Origin: Paenibacillus mendelii
GTDB taxonomy: Bacteria > Bacillota > Bacilli > Paenibacillales > Paenibacillaceae
Assembly: GCF_024498075.1 (NCBI RefSeq)
Contig: NZ_JANHOF010000001.1
Coordinates: 1,054,001-1,118,000 of the forward strand
DNA: 64,000 nucleotides
Direction of reading: 5' to 3'
Numbering within the stretch: the first letter of the stretch is position 1; each line of letters starts with the position of its first letter. Positions 35,205 to 44,383 of this stretch are shown piece by piece. The notes beneath the pieces are model-generated. The model searched no databases. It saw only the letters and a list, made by a program, of their open reading frames with translations, and had not been told where the DNA came from. A program made the translations under genes and the position numbers.

Positions 35205-36311
35205 CTATGCCTCCTGTTTCATTTGTTCTACGATTTCGCGTACAAGCGATGCGGAGACGGAATGATTGATTTCGACTCGGCCAATCGCTACGGGTACGAT
35301 AAACGTCATAGAACCCTCTTGAAATTTCTTGTCATGCTTCATAGCATCCATAATCAGGTCCGTATCCAGATCCACCGGCAATCTGACCGGTAATCCGACT
35401 CTTGATAGGACATGCTTGGTCACCGTGTACACCTGCTCGGATGCCCCCAGCTTCACAGCCAAGCGGGCCGCACCGACCATGCCGATCGAAATCGCCTCGC
35501 CGTGGAGCAGCTGCTTGTATCCGGCTACAGCTTCGAGAGCATGACCGATGGTATGTCCGAGATTCAGGATCGCCCTCAGGTCATTCTCGCGTTCGTCCTT
35601 GGATACGACGGCAGCTTTGACGCTGCAGCCTTTATATAAAGCATAGCCCAGCGCTTCGGGGTCCAGTGCCAGCAGCCGCTCCGCGTTCTCATCGCACCAT
35701 GCTACAAAATCCGCATCCCAAATGAGGCCGTGCTTCACAACCTCAGAGAGACCTGCGCTCACTTCCCGTTTAGGCAGTGTCTGCAGCGTGTTCAGATCAT
35801 AGAGAACCATCTCCGGCTGATGAAAGGCGCCGATGATGTTCTTGGCTAGCGGATGATTCACCGCCACCTTGCCTCCAACGCTGCTGTCATGCGCGAGAAT
35901 CGTGGTCGGCACTTGGACGAATTTAATGCCGCGCATATAAGAGGCCGCGACGAACCCGGCCAAGTCCCCGACGACGCCGCCGCCAAGGGCGACAATCGTC
36001 GATTTGCGGTCGAGCCCCGCCTGCAGCGCATGCGTGACCAGCTCTTGGAAGACAGTCAGTGACTTTGAGCTCTCTCCAGCAGGCACAATAGCGGTGCTGA
36101 CGGTGAATCCCGCTTGTTTCAGGCTGGATTCTAAGTGTGCGAGATGATTTCCGGCTGCTATGTTCTCATCGGTTACAATCAGGATCGGCGATTTCAAGCT
36201 GATTCCGTGCTCGGCAAATCGTTTACCTGCTTGATCGATCAAGCCCTCGCCGATATAGATCGGATAAGAGCGTTCTCCCATATCAACAGTAAGTACCCTT
36301 GGCTCTCCCAT
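35205..36311 (-). CDS. aroB: 3-dehydroquinate synthase
   Basis: A 368-residue NAD- and metal-dependent enzyme, second step of the shikimate pathway. Visible are the NAD-binding VALGGGVVGDLAGFVAA, QVPTTILAHDSSVGGKVAVN, the zinc ligand region EVVKHGLI and the GHTIGHALE segment with metal-binding histidines. Its ATG overlaps the aroC stop (TAATG). Length is normal. It is the middle gene of aroC-aroB-aroH. Confidence 0.98.
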   Translation of the reverse strand: MGEPRVLTVDMGERSYPIYIGEGLIDQAGKRFAEHGISLKSPILIVTDENIAAGNHLAHLESSLKQAGFTVSTAIVPAGESSKSLTVFQELVTHALQAGLDRKSTIVALGGGVVGDLAGFVAASYMRGIKFVQVPTTILAHDSSVGGKVAVNHPLAKNIIGAFHQPEMVLYDLNTLQTLPKREVSAGLSEVVKHGLIWDADFVAWCDENAERLLALDPEALGYALYKGCSVKAAVVSKDERENDLRAILNLGHTIGHALEAVAGYKQLLHGEAISIGMVGAARLAVKLGASEQVYTVTKHVLSRVGLPVRLPVDLDTDLIMDAMKHDKKFQEGSMTFIVPVAIGRVEINHSVSASLVREIVEQMKQEA

Positions 36312-37480
36312 TAGTACTGCTCCAGCTGTTTCAAGTAGTTGTTGTAATTAGCGTGGATCTCCTCCATGGAATCCCCGCCGAATTTCTCAAGGAATGCCTT
36401 CGCAACTTCCCAAGTTACCACATGCTCCATTACGACGCTCGCTGCCGGTACCGCACAAGCATCGGACCGCTCTACTTGCGCCGTGAACGGCTCCTTCGTG
36501 TCGATATCAACGCTTTGCAACGGTTTATACAGCGTTGGGATCGGCTTCATTACGCCGCGCACAACGATCTGCTCACCATTGGTCATACCGCCCTCGAAGC
36601 CGCCCAAACGGTTGCTTGCCCGGTAATAGCCGCGCTCCTCCGAATACATAATTTCATCGTGAACCTGCGAGCCGCGCAGTACCCCGGCTTCAAAGCCGAT
36701 CCCGATCTCACAGCCCTTGAACGCGTTGATCGATACAACAGCCTGTGCGATCCGGCCATCGAGCTTCCGGTCGGCCTGAACATGGCTTCCCAGACCAACA
36801 GGAACACCTTCGATAATGCATTCCACGATACCGCCAATGGAGTCGCCATCCGCTTTAATTTGATCGATATAGGCCGTCATTTTCTCTTCGGTTTCCTTAT
36901 CGACAACCCGAACGACAGATTCTTCCGTCAGGCGGATCAGCTCATCAACCGGAAGATCGTTAGGCGGGGCTTGGATCTCGCCGATGCGAATGACTTGCCC
37001 GGCCACTTTAATTCCGAATTCAGCCAAGAATTGGCGCGCTACGGCACCGACTGCGACGCGGGCCGCTGTCTCACGGGCACTGGAACGCTCCAGGACATTG
37101 CGCAGATCCTTCAAATTATATTTCAATCCGCCATTCAGATCCGCATGACCTGGGCGCGGGCGGTGAACGCGCCGCTTATCTTCATCGCTGCCTTCGATTG
37201 GCTCGATGTTCATCACCGTCGTCCAATGCTTCCAATCATTGTTGGCTACTACCAGTGCAACAGGAGCACCTGTTGTCTTACCATGACGAACGCCGCCGAC
37301 AATCGCCGCTGTATCTTTCTCAATCTGCATGCGCTTGCCCCGTCCGTGACCCTTCTGCCGGCGCTGCAATTGAAAATTCAATTGTTCAAAGTCAAGTTTC
37401 AAGTTGCTCGGCAGCCCTTCGATAATCGCTGTCAGCTGCGGTCCATGAGTCTCTCCTGCTGTTAAATAACGTAAAGTCAC
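36311..37480 (-). CDS. aroC: chorismate synthase
   Basis: A 389-residue FMN-dependent enzyme that makes chorismate, last step of the shikimate pathway. The signature segments are [11 protein letters not shown] at the start, [36 protein letters not shown] and [12 protein letters not shown] near the end. GTG at 37480 follows GGGAGGAG and matches the usual first residues ([10 protein letters not shown]); the longer frame to 37594 lacks support. B. subtilis names this gene aroF. It begins the aro operon. Confidence 0.97.
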   Translation of the reverse strand: MTLRYLTAGETHGPQLTAIIEGLPSNLKLDFEQLNFQLQRRQKGHGRGKRMQIEKDTAAIVGGVRHGKTTGAPVALVVANNDWKHWTTVMNIEPIEGSDEDKRRVHRPRPGHADLNGGLKYNLKDLRNVLERSSARETAARVAVGAVARQFLAEFGIKVAGQVIRIGEIQAPPNDLPVDELIRLTEESVVRVVDKETEEKMTAYIDQIKADGDSIGGIVECIIEGVPVGLGSHVQADRKLDGRIAQAVVSINAFKGCEIGIGFEAGVLRGSQVHDEIMYSEERGYYRASNRLGGFEGGMTNGEQIVVRGVMKPIPTLYKPLQSVDIDTKEPFTAQVERSDACAVPAASVVMEHVVTWEVAKAFLEKFGGDSMEEIHANYNNYLKQLEQY

Positions 37481-37637
37481 GCTAAAGCTCCTCCCAAGCG
37501 TTAACGGCAGCGCCAGACTCGCAATGGGGCGGCACCATCCGCTCACGCGGTCGTTTCCATACCTTCCATCCGTTCCTTGCCTTATCCGTCCCACTATGTA
37601 TAATTGCGTCTAATTATGTGCCCAAACATCTTTGCTC

Positions 37638-37666
37638 ATTATAGTATAGCCTTGCCGGTTTGACAA
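37638..37666 (-). promoter_or_regulatory. predicted sigma-A promoter of aroC-aroB-aroH
   Basis: TTGTCA (37661-37666), 17-base spacer, TATAAT (37638-37643) on the minus strand. The leader to the aroC GTG is about 150 bases, with no recognised regulatory structure. Together with the terminator at 37724-37767 this accounts for the 300-base gap upstream of aroC. Confidence 0.8.
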
Positions 37667-37723
37667 GGAATTGCAAGCTTTTCCGCCATTCTTGGCTTCT
37701 GTGCGCAGCGCCTCCAAACATAG

Positions 37724-37767
37724 AAAAAAGCTGTCGGACGTGCAAGGCCTCCGCACGTTCGACAGCT
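37724..37767 (-). terminator. intrinsic terminator after the 55-residue gene
   Basis: Arms 37729-37743 and 37753-37767 form a 15-bp stem (AGCTGTCGAACGTGC side, one wobble) with a nine-base loop, followed by TTTTTTC on the minus strand. Confidence 0.93.
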
Positions 37768-37782
37768 CTTAGAATGATTATG

Positions 37783-37950
37783 CTATCCATTGATCGATTG
37801 CTTGCTGCTCTTCGTCTGAGCATCGGCAGCATAATATGGATCACTCATCAGACTTGGTAATTGTCCGCTATCAAGTCCCAATATTTGCGCGCATTCCTGC
37901 ACGGTTATAAATCCCCGGCGATATGCCGCGATGACCTTCCGTTTATCCAT
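37783..37950 (-). CDS. small 55-residue protein of unknown function
   Basis: Starts MDKRKVIAAYRRGFITVQEC with GGAGG eight bases before the ATG, and ends 16 bases before a strong terminator, so it has all the signs of a real gene. The first 30 residues (RKVIAAYRRGFITVQECAQILGLD) look like a small helix-turn-helix: a helix, a turn at GFIT and a second helix ending at GLD. The tail is polar and probably loose. I know no named family. It lies between cheR and aroC, where B. subtilis has no gene. It could be a small regulator; this is only a guess. Confidence 0.7.
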   Translation of the reverse strand: MDKRKVIAAYRRGFITVQECAQILGLDSGQLPSLMSDPYYAADAQTKSSKQSING

Positions 37951-38019
37951 ACGCAACCTCCAGATATCTCTAATTACTCATTAGTATCGGAGAAGATGGA
38001 AGACCGTATACACCGCGCA

Positions 38020-38802
38020 TTAGATGCAGCGTCGGTAGAAGAACGTTTCAACCGATTCGAGCTCGTATTGGGAAGGACTGAAAATTTGCTCCGTACTGCC
38101 AACGAACAGCAGCCCGCCAGGTTTCAGTGCCTTTGAAAATTTGTGATAAAGTTTCTGCTTCGCTTCTTCGGTAAAATAGATCATCACATTGCGGCATACG
38201 ATTAAATCGAATTGGGTATCGAATGAATCCTGCAGCAGATTCTGCTGCTTGAACGTAATCATCTTCTTCAGCCGATCATCGACCTCGTATAGATCCTGAT
38301 CCTTCTTAATTAAATATTGACCCAGATAAGCCGCCGGCACATCACGAACCGAGCGTTCATGATATTGTCCCTGCATGGCTTTCTGGAGCACTACGTTATC
38401 CAAATCCGTCGCGAGTATCGTCGTTCGATCGAGTATGCCCAGACGCCCCGCAATCATAGCCAGCGTGTAAGGCTCCTCGCCGGTCGAGCAAGCAGCGCTC
38501 CACAGCTTCAAGCGTCCTCCGCTCTTCAGCATCTCTGGCAGAAACTTCTGCTCCAGCGTCTCCCAACGGTTTGGATTCCGCCAAAACTCCGACACGTTGA
38601 TCGTCATGCGATCCAGAAACTCATTGAACAGCTTAGAATCCTGCTGCATCGCGTCCCAATATGCCGCGAAGGAGGTAAAGCCGTACTTCGAGCGGAGCGT
38701 CGTAAGCCTCCGCTTCATCTGAGCTTCTTTATACTGCGAAAGATCGATATCGGTTTTCATTTTGATGTGCTTAATAAACTGTTCGAAATCCAGGTCTTCC
38801 AA
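38020..38802 (-). CDS. cheR: chemotaxis protein methyltransferase CheR
   Basis: A 260-residue S-adenosylmethionine methyltransferase that methylates glutamates on chemoreceptors. The N-terminal helical domain has YKEAQMKRRLTTLRSKYG; the SAM-binding part shows LWSAACSTGEEPYTLAM, ATDLDNVVLQKA and DLIVCRNVMIYF. The start is taken as TTG 38802 because GGAGGG lies seven bases before it; GTG at 38823 in the same frame is an alternative but poorly spaced from a site. It lies between ndk and the aro genes as in B. subtilis. Confidence 0.94.
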   Translation of the reverse strand: MEDLDFEQFIKHIKMKTDIDLSQYKEAQMKRRLTTLRSKYGFTSFAAYWDAMQQDSKLFNEFLDRMTINVSEFWRNPNRWETLEQKFLPEMLKSGGRLKLWSAACSTGEEPYTLAMIAGRLGILDRTTILATDLDNVVLQKAMQGQYHERSVRDVPAAYLGQYLIKKDQDLYEVDDRLKKMITFKQQNLLQDSFDTQFDLIVCRNVMIYFTEEAKQKLYHKFSKALKPGGLLFVGSTEQIFSPSQYELESVETFFYRRCI

Positions 38803-38870
38803 CCGAAATCCCTCCGCCGACACATGTTGTCCAATGACTTTCCTTCACGATCGAGCTGAACGACAGTAAA

Positions 38871-39317
38871 TTAAATCCAGCGTTGAATCGTTTGTTCGTA
38901 GTCAACCAATTCATTCGGTCCGAAGAAGATGCTGATTTCGCGGCCGGCGCTTTCCGCCGAGTCCGAACCGTGTATGAGGTTGAAATTCGTATGTACGGCA
39001 TAATCGGAACGGATCGTTCCAGGCGCCGCATCCAGTGCATTCGTCTTCCCGATGAGCGCACGCGATAGCGCAATGACATTGTCTCCCTGCCACACCATCG
39101 CAAATACCGGAGAGGCGGTTATAAAATCGACTAGCGGCGGATAGAAATCCTTGCCTACATGCTCTGCGTAGTGACGCTCGGCAATCTCGGGCGTCACCAT
39201 CATAAACTTCGCGGCAACCAGCTGCAGGCCTTTGCGCTCGAAGCGCGAGATGATCTCGCCGATCAGACCGCGCTGCACACCGTCAGGCTTTACCATTAGA
39301 AATGTTCTTTCCATCAT
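38871..39317 (-). CDS. ndk: nucleoside-diphosphate kinase
   Basis: A 148-residue kinase that balances nucleoside triphosphate pools. It starts [20 protein letters not shown], and the phosphate-carrying histidine is in [16 protein letters not shown]. Length is standard. GGAGG precedes two adjacent ATG codons (39317 and 39314); either could start. It sits between hepT and cheR as in B. subtilis. Confidence 0.97.
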   Translation of the reverse strand: MMERTFLMVKPDGVQRGLIGEIISRFERKGLQLVAAKFMMVTPEIAERHYAEHVGKDFYPPLVDFITASPVFAMVWQGDNVIALSRALIGKTNALDAAPGTIRSDYAVHTNFNLIHGSDSAESAGREISIFFGPNELVDYEQTIQRWI

Positions 39318-39343
39318 CAAAAACCTCCCTGTGTCACAAGTGA

Positions 39344-40318
39344 CTAGTAATTGCGCTTTGCTACAAAATGAGCGATGTCCGTCAGATTCTTCTTAGCCGG
39401 GATATTCGGCATACCGTCAAGCGCCGAGATGGCTTTCGTAATATAACGGTCCGCCATAGCCTCCGCGATTTGAATGCCTTCGCTCTTGCGTATTAGTTTC
39501 AACGCGGGCTTCGTATCCCCTTCTCCGTCTGCTTGACGAATTTGCTTGATCTCGCTTAGAAGCCGCTCGCGGATATCATTCTCGCGCAGCGCCAGCAGCA
39601 CAGGCAGGGTGATATTCCCTTGTCTGATGTCCGAGCCCGGCGGCTTGCCGATCTGCTTCTCCGTGCCAAGCAAATCCAAGAGATCGTCACGGATTTGGAA
39701 CGCCATGCCCACATTATAACCGAACCGGTACAACCGATTCGCGATCGGCCATTCAGCGTCCGATGCCACGGCTCCCAATTGACAGCTGATGGCAATCAGC
39801 AGCGCGGTCTTGCGGCGGATGCGAAGCATATAATCACGGATAGACTGCTCCGTATTGAAGAAGTCGCGGATCTGCTCCATCTCGCCGATACACATCTGCA
39901 CCATCGCTTTGGCCAAAATTTGATGGATCAAAGGATTGCTCAGCTCGGTGACGATGGCGAGCGCTTTGCCATAAATATAATCGCCCGTATACATCGCAAT
40001 CCGGTTATCCCATTTTGACTTGACGGTTAGCTGGCCACGACGCGTCTCGGCATTGTCGATGACATCGTCATGTACGAGTGACGCCATATGGATCAGTTCG
40101 AGCGGAACCGCGATCCGCTGCAGCACGTCCAGCTCGTAATGCCCGAATTTACCCGCGAGCAGCACGAAGACCGGGCGGATCCGTTTTCCGCCCGCCTTCA
40201 GCAGATGAGTCGATGTTTCGGTAAGCAGCGCATGGTCAGATGTGACGCTGCGCGCAAGCTCCCGTTCAATGACATCGAGATCGCCTTTCATTTTGGCATA
40301 TAGATCAAGTAGTTTCAT
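39344..40318 (-). CDS. hepT: heptaprenyl diphosphate synthase component II
   Basis: A 324-residue trans-prenyltransferase, the catalytic half of the enzyme that builds the C35 side chain of menaquinone. First Asp-rich motif: [10 protein letters not shown]; second: [12 protein letters not shown]; the substrate-binding KAGGKRIRP comes before. It acts with HepS (43396-44250). ATG at 40318 overlaps the mqnA stop (ATGA), and the conserved N-terminus begins there; the longer frame to 40504 is not credible. Confidence 0.95.
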   Translation of the reverse strand: MKLLDLYAKMKGDLDVIERELARSVTSDHALLTETSTHLLKAGGKRIRPVFVLLAGKFGHYELDVLQRIAVPLELIHMASLVHDDVIDNAETRRGQLTVKSKWDNRIAMYTGDYIYGKALAIVTELSNPLIHQILAKAMVQMCIGEMEQIRDFFNTEQSIRDYMLRIRRKTALLIAISCQLGAVASDAEWPIANRLYRFGYNVGMAFQIRDDLLDLLGTEKQIGKPPGSDIRQGNITLPVLLALRENDIRERLLSEIKQIRQADGEGDTKPALKLIRKSEGIQIAEAMADRYITKAISALDGMPNIPAKKNLTDIAHFVAKRNY

Positions 40319-41175
40319 TCGTTCACCTGCATGGCTGTTTGGTCTTCGATAACCTGCATCCGGACGGTCGTGTCCAGCAATCCAAGTTGCTTCGCATAAT
40401 CGAAGTATAATGATAAGCCGCTTTGCTCGTCCGGTCCAAAATCGTAATGAAGCTCTTGAAAATAACGGCTCCAATACGACATGGTTCCTCCCAGCTGCTC
40501 GCATGCTTTGCTCGCAAGCGGATCGAGATTGCTCAGGCTCCTCCGTTTGCTCTCGGTCAGTACACGCAGTACTTGAGCTACAGCCTCGGGATCAGCCGCT
40601 GCTGTTTCTTTGCGTACGGCAACCAGAGCAAATGTCATTCCGAAGCCTGTCCACGTTTTCCATAGCTCGCCAAGATCGATAACCGTCATCCCTTCATTAC
40701 GCAGGGACTCTTTAATGGCCGTATCCCCGATGAGAAGCGCGGCATCGGCCTGCTCCAGCATATTGTCAAGCGAAGGCTCCATGGTGATATAGGATGGATT
40801 GGCATTGTAATACAATGACATAATAATTTTCAGCAGATTGACCGAAGTGGCCGATGTAGCCGTCATAGCAATACGTCCTTGCAGCACGCGTTCCAGCGGC
40901 TCGCGCATGAACAATAGAATGGAATTAACTCTTCCTTTGGCACTGACAGACAGGTCTGGCAGAAGTAAATAGTCGTCCGCGTTCTGTGCGTATGCAAAGG
41001 AGGACATCGACGTGATATCCAGCTCTCCTTCACGGATTGCTTTATTTAATTCTGACGGTACTCGTTGTATAACAACAAAGCGGTCCTGTGGAAGCTTGTC
41101 CTCCGCATAATGAAAAATTGGCCATACATTCGCATAATCAATCCGTCCGATGGTGATCGGGCGACTTAGCCCCAT
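40315..41175 (-). CDS. mqnA: menaquinone biosynthesis protein MqnA (chorismate dehydratase)
   Basis: A 286-residue protein of the MqnA/MqnD family, with a periplasmic-binding-protein-like fold. It begins ITIGRIDYANVWPIFHY, typical of MqnA, and carries SELNKAIREGELDITSMSSFAYA, the substrate pocket region. MqnA removes water from chorismate to give 3-enolpyruvylbenzoate, the first step of the futalosine route to menaquinone. ATG at 41175 follows GGGGAG and overlaps the ubiX end by 38 bases. MqnD, a close relative, is the alternative, but the position next to ubiX/ubiA supports MqnA. Confidence 0.88.
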   Translation of the reverse strand: MGLSRPITIGRIDYANVWPIFHYAEDKLPQDRFVVIQRVPSELNKAIREGELDITSMSSFAYAQNADDYLLLPDLSVSAKGRVNSILLFMREPLERVLQGRIAMTATSATSVNLLKIIMSLYYNANPSYITMEPSLDNMLEQADAALLIGDTAIKESLRNEGMTVIDLGELWKTWTGFGMTFALVAVRKETAAADPEAVAQVLRVLTESKRRSLSNLDPLASKACEQLGGTMSYWSRYFQELHYDFGPDEQSGLSLYFDYAKQLGLLDTTVRMQVIEDQTAMQVNE

Positions 41176-41788
41176 GCTGCTCATCTCCCCATCTTCTGTA
41201 CAAATCGTGATCTATTGGTATTTGATCAAGCACTTTGCCAACCAGAAAGTCAATCATGTCCTGCATCGACTGCGGCCCATAGTAGAAGGCCGGCATAGCT
41301 GGAATGAGCTTGACGCCCAGTCTGGTAAGCTTCAGCATATTTTCCAAGTGAATGGCGTGGAGAGGCGTTTCCCTGGGCACCAGCAGAAGCTTCCGCCCTT
41401 CCTTCAGCATAACATCCGCAGCCCGGGTCATCAAATTATCGGAGCTGCCATGCGCGATCGACGCGAGCGTTCCCATCGAGCATGGCATAATGATCATACC
41501 CTCCACACGGAAAGAACCGCTTGCAATCGAAGCGCCTATGTCTGCATTGGGATGGTAGATCAGGGAGCCCGATGCCATTGCATCGCCGAATCTAGCCTCA
41601 AGCGCCGACTGCCGCTTCGCCGTTACCCATCCTTGTTCTTCTTTAAGTACCCGCCAGCCCGCTTCCGTAATAACAAGGTGTACCTTGACTCCGGCGCTGA
41701 TGAGCATCTCAATGAGGCGAATACCATAAATGGCTCCGCTGGCGCCCGTTATGCCTACTGCCCAACGGGCCTCCGGTGGCTTTACCAT
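41138..41788 (-). CDS. ubiX: UbiX-type flavin prenyltransferase
   Basis: A 216-residue FMN-binding flavoprotein. The N-terminus VGITGASGAIYGIRLIEML is the FMN-binding fingerprint, and IIMPCSMGTLASIAHGSSDNLMTRAADVMLKE and LVPRETPLHAIHLENM are family-typical. It makes prenylated FMN for a UbiD-type decarboxylase. Here the neighbours suggest a role in the late futalosine pathway (sometimes named MqnQ there). The UbiD partner is not in the window. It overlaps ubiA by seven bases and mqnA by 38. Confidence 0.94.
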   Translation of the reverse strand: MVKPPEARWAVGITGASGAIYGIRLIEMLISAGVKVHLVITEAGWRVLKEEQGWVTAKRQSALEARFGDAMASGSLIYHPNADIGASIASGSFRVEGMIIMPCSMGTLASIAHGSSDNLMTRAADVMLKEGRKLLLVPRETPLHAIHLENMLKLTRLGVKLIPAMPAFYYGPQSMQDMIDFLVGKVLDQIPIDHDLYRRWGDEQHGAKSPDHHRTD

Positions 41789-42657
41789 GTACGGAGCACC
41801 ACCAAGTCAAACAACGTGAAGACGAACAATACCGTACTCAGCGCGCCGTTCATCGTGAAGAAGGCGGTCTGTACACGGCTGATATCGTTAGGCTTCACGA
41901 GCCAGTGCTCGTAGAACAGAATACCGGCCGCAATCACCGTACCAATCAGATAGCCCCAGCTAAGCGGGGTTGATGCAAACAATAGGAAGAAGCCTACCGC
42001 GGTGATGACATGAAAGGCGCGTGCCATTCTTAGTGCATTCTTAAGTCCAAATCGGGCTGGAATGGAATGGACCCCGTCCTTCCGGTCAAAGTCGAAATCC
42101 TGACAGGCATAAATAATATCAAAGCCGGCCAGCCAGAACACAACGGCGACATAGAGTATCCATGCCGATAAATCGAATGAACCTGTTACAGCCACCCATG
42201 CTCCAAGCGGCGCAAGTCCAATAGTCAGCCCCAGCACAACATGGCAAAGCCAAGTGAACCGCTTGGTGTAGGAATACAGCACGAGCATAAACACCGCTAT
42301 CGGCATTAATTGCATGCAGATGGGCTCCAGACGCGACGAAGCCAGAAATAAAAGTACGAATGAGATCAAGCTGAACAGCAGCACTTCACTGATACGCAGC
42401 AGACCCGCCGGAATCGCCCGTTTGGCTGTCCGCGGATTCCGCTTGTCAATCGCACTGTCAATGACACGGTTGAGCCCCATGGCAGCGCTTCTCGCACCGA
42501 TCATCGCCAGGAGAATCCAACCAATCTCGCTCCATTCCGGCAGTCGCTTCTCCATGACGACCGCTCCCAGCAGGGCGCCCATGAAAGCGAACGGCAGGGC
42601 AAAGATGGTGTGCTCAAACTTGATCATCTCTAGAAATATGCGTAATTTGCGAATCAT
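41782..42657 (-). CDS. ubiA: UbiA-family prenyltransferase (MqnP-like)
   Basis: A 291-residue integral membrane prenyltransferase with about eight or nine helices. The first Asp motif is NRVIDSAIDKRNPRT (N-x3-D-x3-D), the second YACQDFDFDRKDG. This is the 4-hydroxybenzoate-type UbiA rather than MenA, which fits its use as MqnP to prenylate 6-hydroxynaphthoate in the futalosine pathway. It overlaps menG by four bases and ubiX by seven, so translation is coupled. Confidence 0.92.
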   Translation of the reverse strand: MIRKLRIFLEMIKFEHTIFALPFAFMGALLGAVVMEKRLPEWSEIGWILLAMIGARSAAMGLNRVIDSAIDKRNPRTAKRAIPAGLLRISEVLLFSLISFVLLFLASSRLEPICMQLMPIAVFMLVLYSYTKRFTWLCHVVLGLTIGLAPLGAWVAVTGSFDLSAWILYVAVVFWLAGFDIIYACQDFDFDRKDGVHSIPARFGLKNALRMARAFHVITAVGFFLLFASTPLSWGYLIGTVIAAGILFYEHWLVKPNDISRVQTAFFTMNGALSTVLFVFTLFDLVVLRTW

Positions 42658-43373
42658 GCTCCGTCCGTTCCCTTCGTTCCGATGTGCAGGCCAGCAATCC
42701 CTCCGGTCAGCGGATAAGCCTGTACGTTCCGGAGGCCGATTTCACGGTAAATCTCCGCGAGCTCGTTTAAATCCGGGAATGTCTTCAATGACTCCGGGAG
42801 CCATTTGTACTGCTCATACCGCTTCGCGACCAACTTGCCCATTAGCGGTAAAATACGTTCGAAATAGAAATAATAGACCGACTTGAACGGCTGATGAATC
42901 GGCTTGGACAATTCCAGACAGACGACCTGCCCGCCCGGCTTCACCACGCGTTTCATTTCTTTGAGCACCTGCACCAGATCCGGCACATTGCGAAGCCCGA
43001 AACCGATCGTGGCGTAGTCAAAGCGGTTGTCCTCGAATGGAAGCTCCATCGCATTGCCATGAAGGAGCGATATTTGGCCATCCAAGCCTTCCTGCTCAAT
43101 CTTGCCCTGGCCGATATCGAGCATATTGCGGCTAAAATCAAGACCGACAATCGACCCGTCCACGCTTGCGCGAGCGAGTGCGATCGTCCAGTCGCAGGTG
43201 CCGCAGCATAAGTCGATGGAGGAGTCCCCTTGCTTAATTCCCATCTTGCGCATGGTGAACTTCCGCCATGCCTTATGTCTGCGGAAGCTCAGCAGATCAT
43301 TCATTAAATCATATTTTGGCGCTATGCTTTGAAATACAGAGTGGACATGCTGTTCCTTCGAATTCGACTGCAT
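42654..43373 (-). CDS. menG: demethylmenaquinone methyltransferase
   Basis: A 239-residue class I SAM methyltransferase of the UbiE/MenG family that adds the ring methyl group in the last step of menaquinone synthesis. Residues KEQHVHSVFQSIAPKYDLMNDLLSF at the start, DLCCGTCDWTIALA (SAM loop), and GFGLRNVPD with VKPGGQVVCLELSKP are all typical. ATG at 43373 matches the known Bacillus start and has AAGGA close by. hepS ends upstream 22 bases away; ubiA follows with overlap. Confidence 0.95.
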   Translation of the reverse strand: MQSNSKEQHVHSVFQSIAPKYDLMNDLLSFRRHKAWRKFTMRKMGIKQGDSSIDLCCGTCDWTIALARASVDGSIVGLDFSRNMLDIGQGKIEQEGLDGQISLLHGNAMELPFEDNRFDYATIGFGLRNVPDLVQVLKEMKRVVKPGGQVVCLELSKPIHQPFKSVYYFYFERILPLMGKLVAKRYEQYKWLPESLKTFPDLNELAEIYREIGLRNVQAYPLTGGIAGLHIGTKGTDGA

Positions 43374-43395
43374 CTGTTCCTTCACCTTCTTTCGC

Positions 43396-44250
43396 TTAGA
43401 GCCGCGCGGCCGGCACGAGCGGACGCATGAATGATTCGCCGATTTGCATCAGCTCGCGAACGAGCTTATCGGAATCCAGGCGTGCCGCCGCCGCTTGAAT
43501 GCTCATGGCGGATTGTTTCAGCTTCTCGGCCAATTGACTTCGAATATCGTACTTCATTAACAACGCTTGAATAAAGGTCGGTTCGCTATTCCTCTCGGCC
43601 AGCTTCCGCTTCTCATCTTCTGTGCCCTCGCTCAGGACATGCCAGTACCCCCAGCTCCCTGTGAACGTGTCGGGACTGTCGCTCTTGACAAGCTCATCCA
43701 AAACCGCCTCGCAGCGGCCGACGCCATGAAGAACCTCCGACCACGGCTTTACGAACTTCTCTTCGAGAATGCCCGTGAACGAATGGAACACTTCCGTCTT
43801 CACTTGAACACATTGATTCAAATAGTCGTCCGCGGTCAGTTTCAACTGCTTCATTCTCATGTAGAGATTGATCTTTAACCGGTTCACTTCACAGACGCGA
43901 TCACTAATAAGGCGAATCATATCAATTTGTCCGGCTTGGGCTAAAAGTTGAAAAAACCGGCTGCTGAAGTAGTCGCCGGCTAGCACCTTCAACTGGCGGG
44001 AACGCATCTCGCGTTCGTTCATGCGCCCCGAATCGGAATCGATCCCGTCGTGGGTATCCATGCCAAGTTGAACAAGGGATACAACAAGTGAATACAGTTC
44101 GCTGTGCATCAGAGGCGTGCGCTGGTTGGCTAAAAAAGCGAAAAGCAGCCGAATCCGCGTATCAGGAAAGGCCGGGAGTTCGGTATGCTTTTGAATCATG
44201 TCGTAGTCTACATATTTTTTTGCCATTTCGTGTATTCTGTTCGGTTTCAT
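43396..44250 (-). CDS. hepS: heptaprenyl diphosphate synthase component I
   Basis: A 284-residue helical protein, the non-catalytic partner of HepT needed for C35 chain synthesis. No Asp-rich motif is present, as expected. Family features include TRIRLLFAFLANQRTP, the DTHDGIDS region and VLAGDYFSSRFFQLLA. GGAGG precedes the ATG. hepS and hepT are separated here by menG, ubiA, ubiX and mqnA, while in B. subtilis only menG lies between them. Confidence 0.9.
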   Translation of the reverse strand: MKPNRIHEMAKKYVDYDMIQKHTELPAFPDTRIRLLFAFLANQRTPLMHSELYSLVVSLVQLGMDTHDGIDSDSGRMNEREMRSRQLKVLAGDYFSSRFFQLLAQAGQIDMIRLISDRVCEVNRLKINLYMRMKQLKLTADDYLNQCVQVKTEVFHSFTGILEEKFVKPWSEVLHGVGRCEAVLDELVKSDSPDTFTGSWGYWHVLSEGTEDEKRKLAERNSEPTFIQALLMKYDIRSQLAEKLKQSAMSIQAAAARLDSDKLVRELMQIGESFMRPLVPAARL

Positions 44251-44304
44251 CCGTCAAGCCTCCGGGCAGAGCAGCGAAAGTCTTGCTGTTCTATAATCTA
44301 AATT

Positions 44305-44313
44305 ATTATAGCA
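44305..44313 (-). promoter_or_regulatory. extended -10 promoter before hepS
   Basis: TGCTATAAT on the minus strand, 55 bases before the hepS ATG: a TG-n-TATAAT extended -10 element; the -35 region is poor. It would drive hepS-menG-ubiA-ubiX-mqnA-hepT. Confidence 0.55.
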
Positions 44314-44383
44314 TGTTGTTTTTCATTGCGCTACAAGCCTGGGACGGCTCAATCGCTGCAAATAAAGGGCTCTACCTGGCACC

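Noticed and set aside
36299-37465. Long plus-strand open frame (388 codons) opposite aroC
   Set aside because: It is the mirror of a strongly conserved chorismate synthase gene, has no ribosome-binding site of its own and no recognisable product. Similar shadows opposite other genes (for example 840-1625 and 5817-6365) were left out for the same reason.
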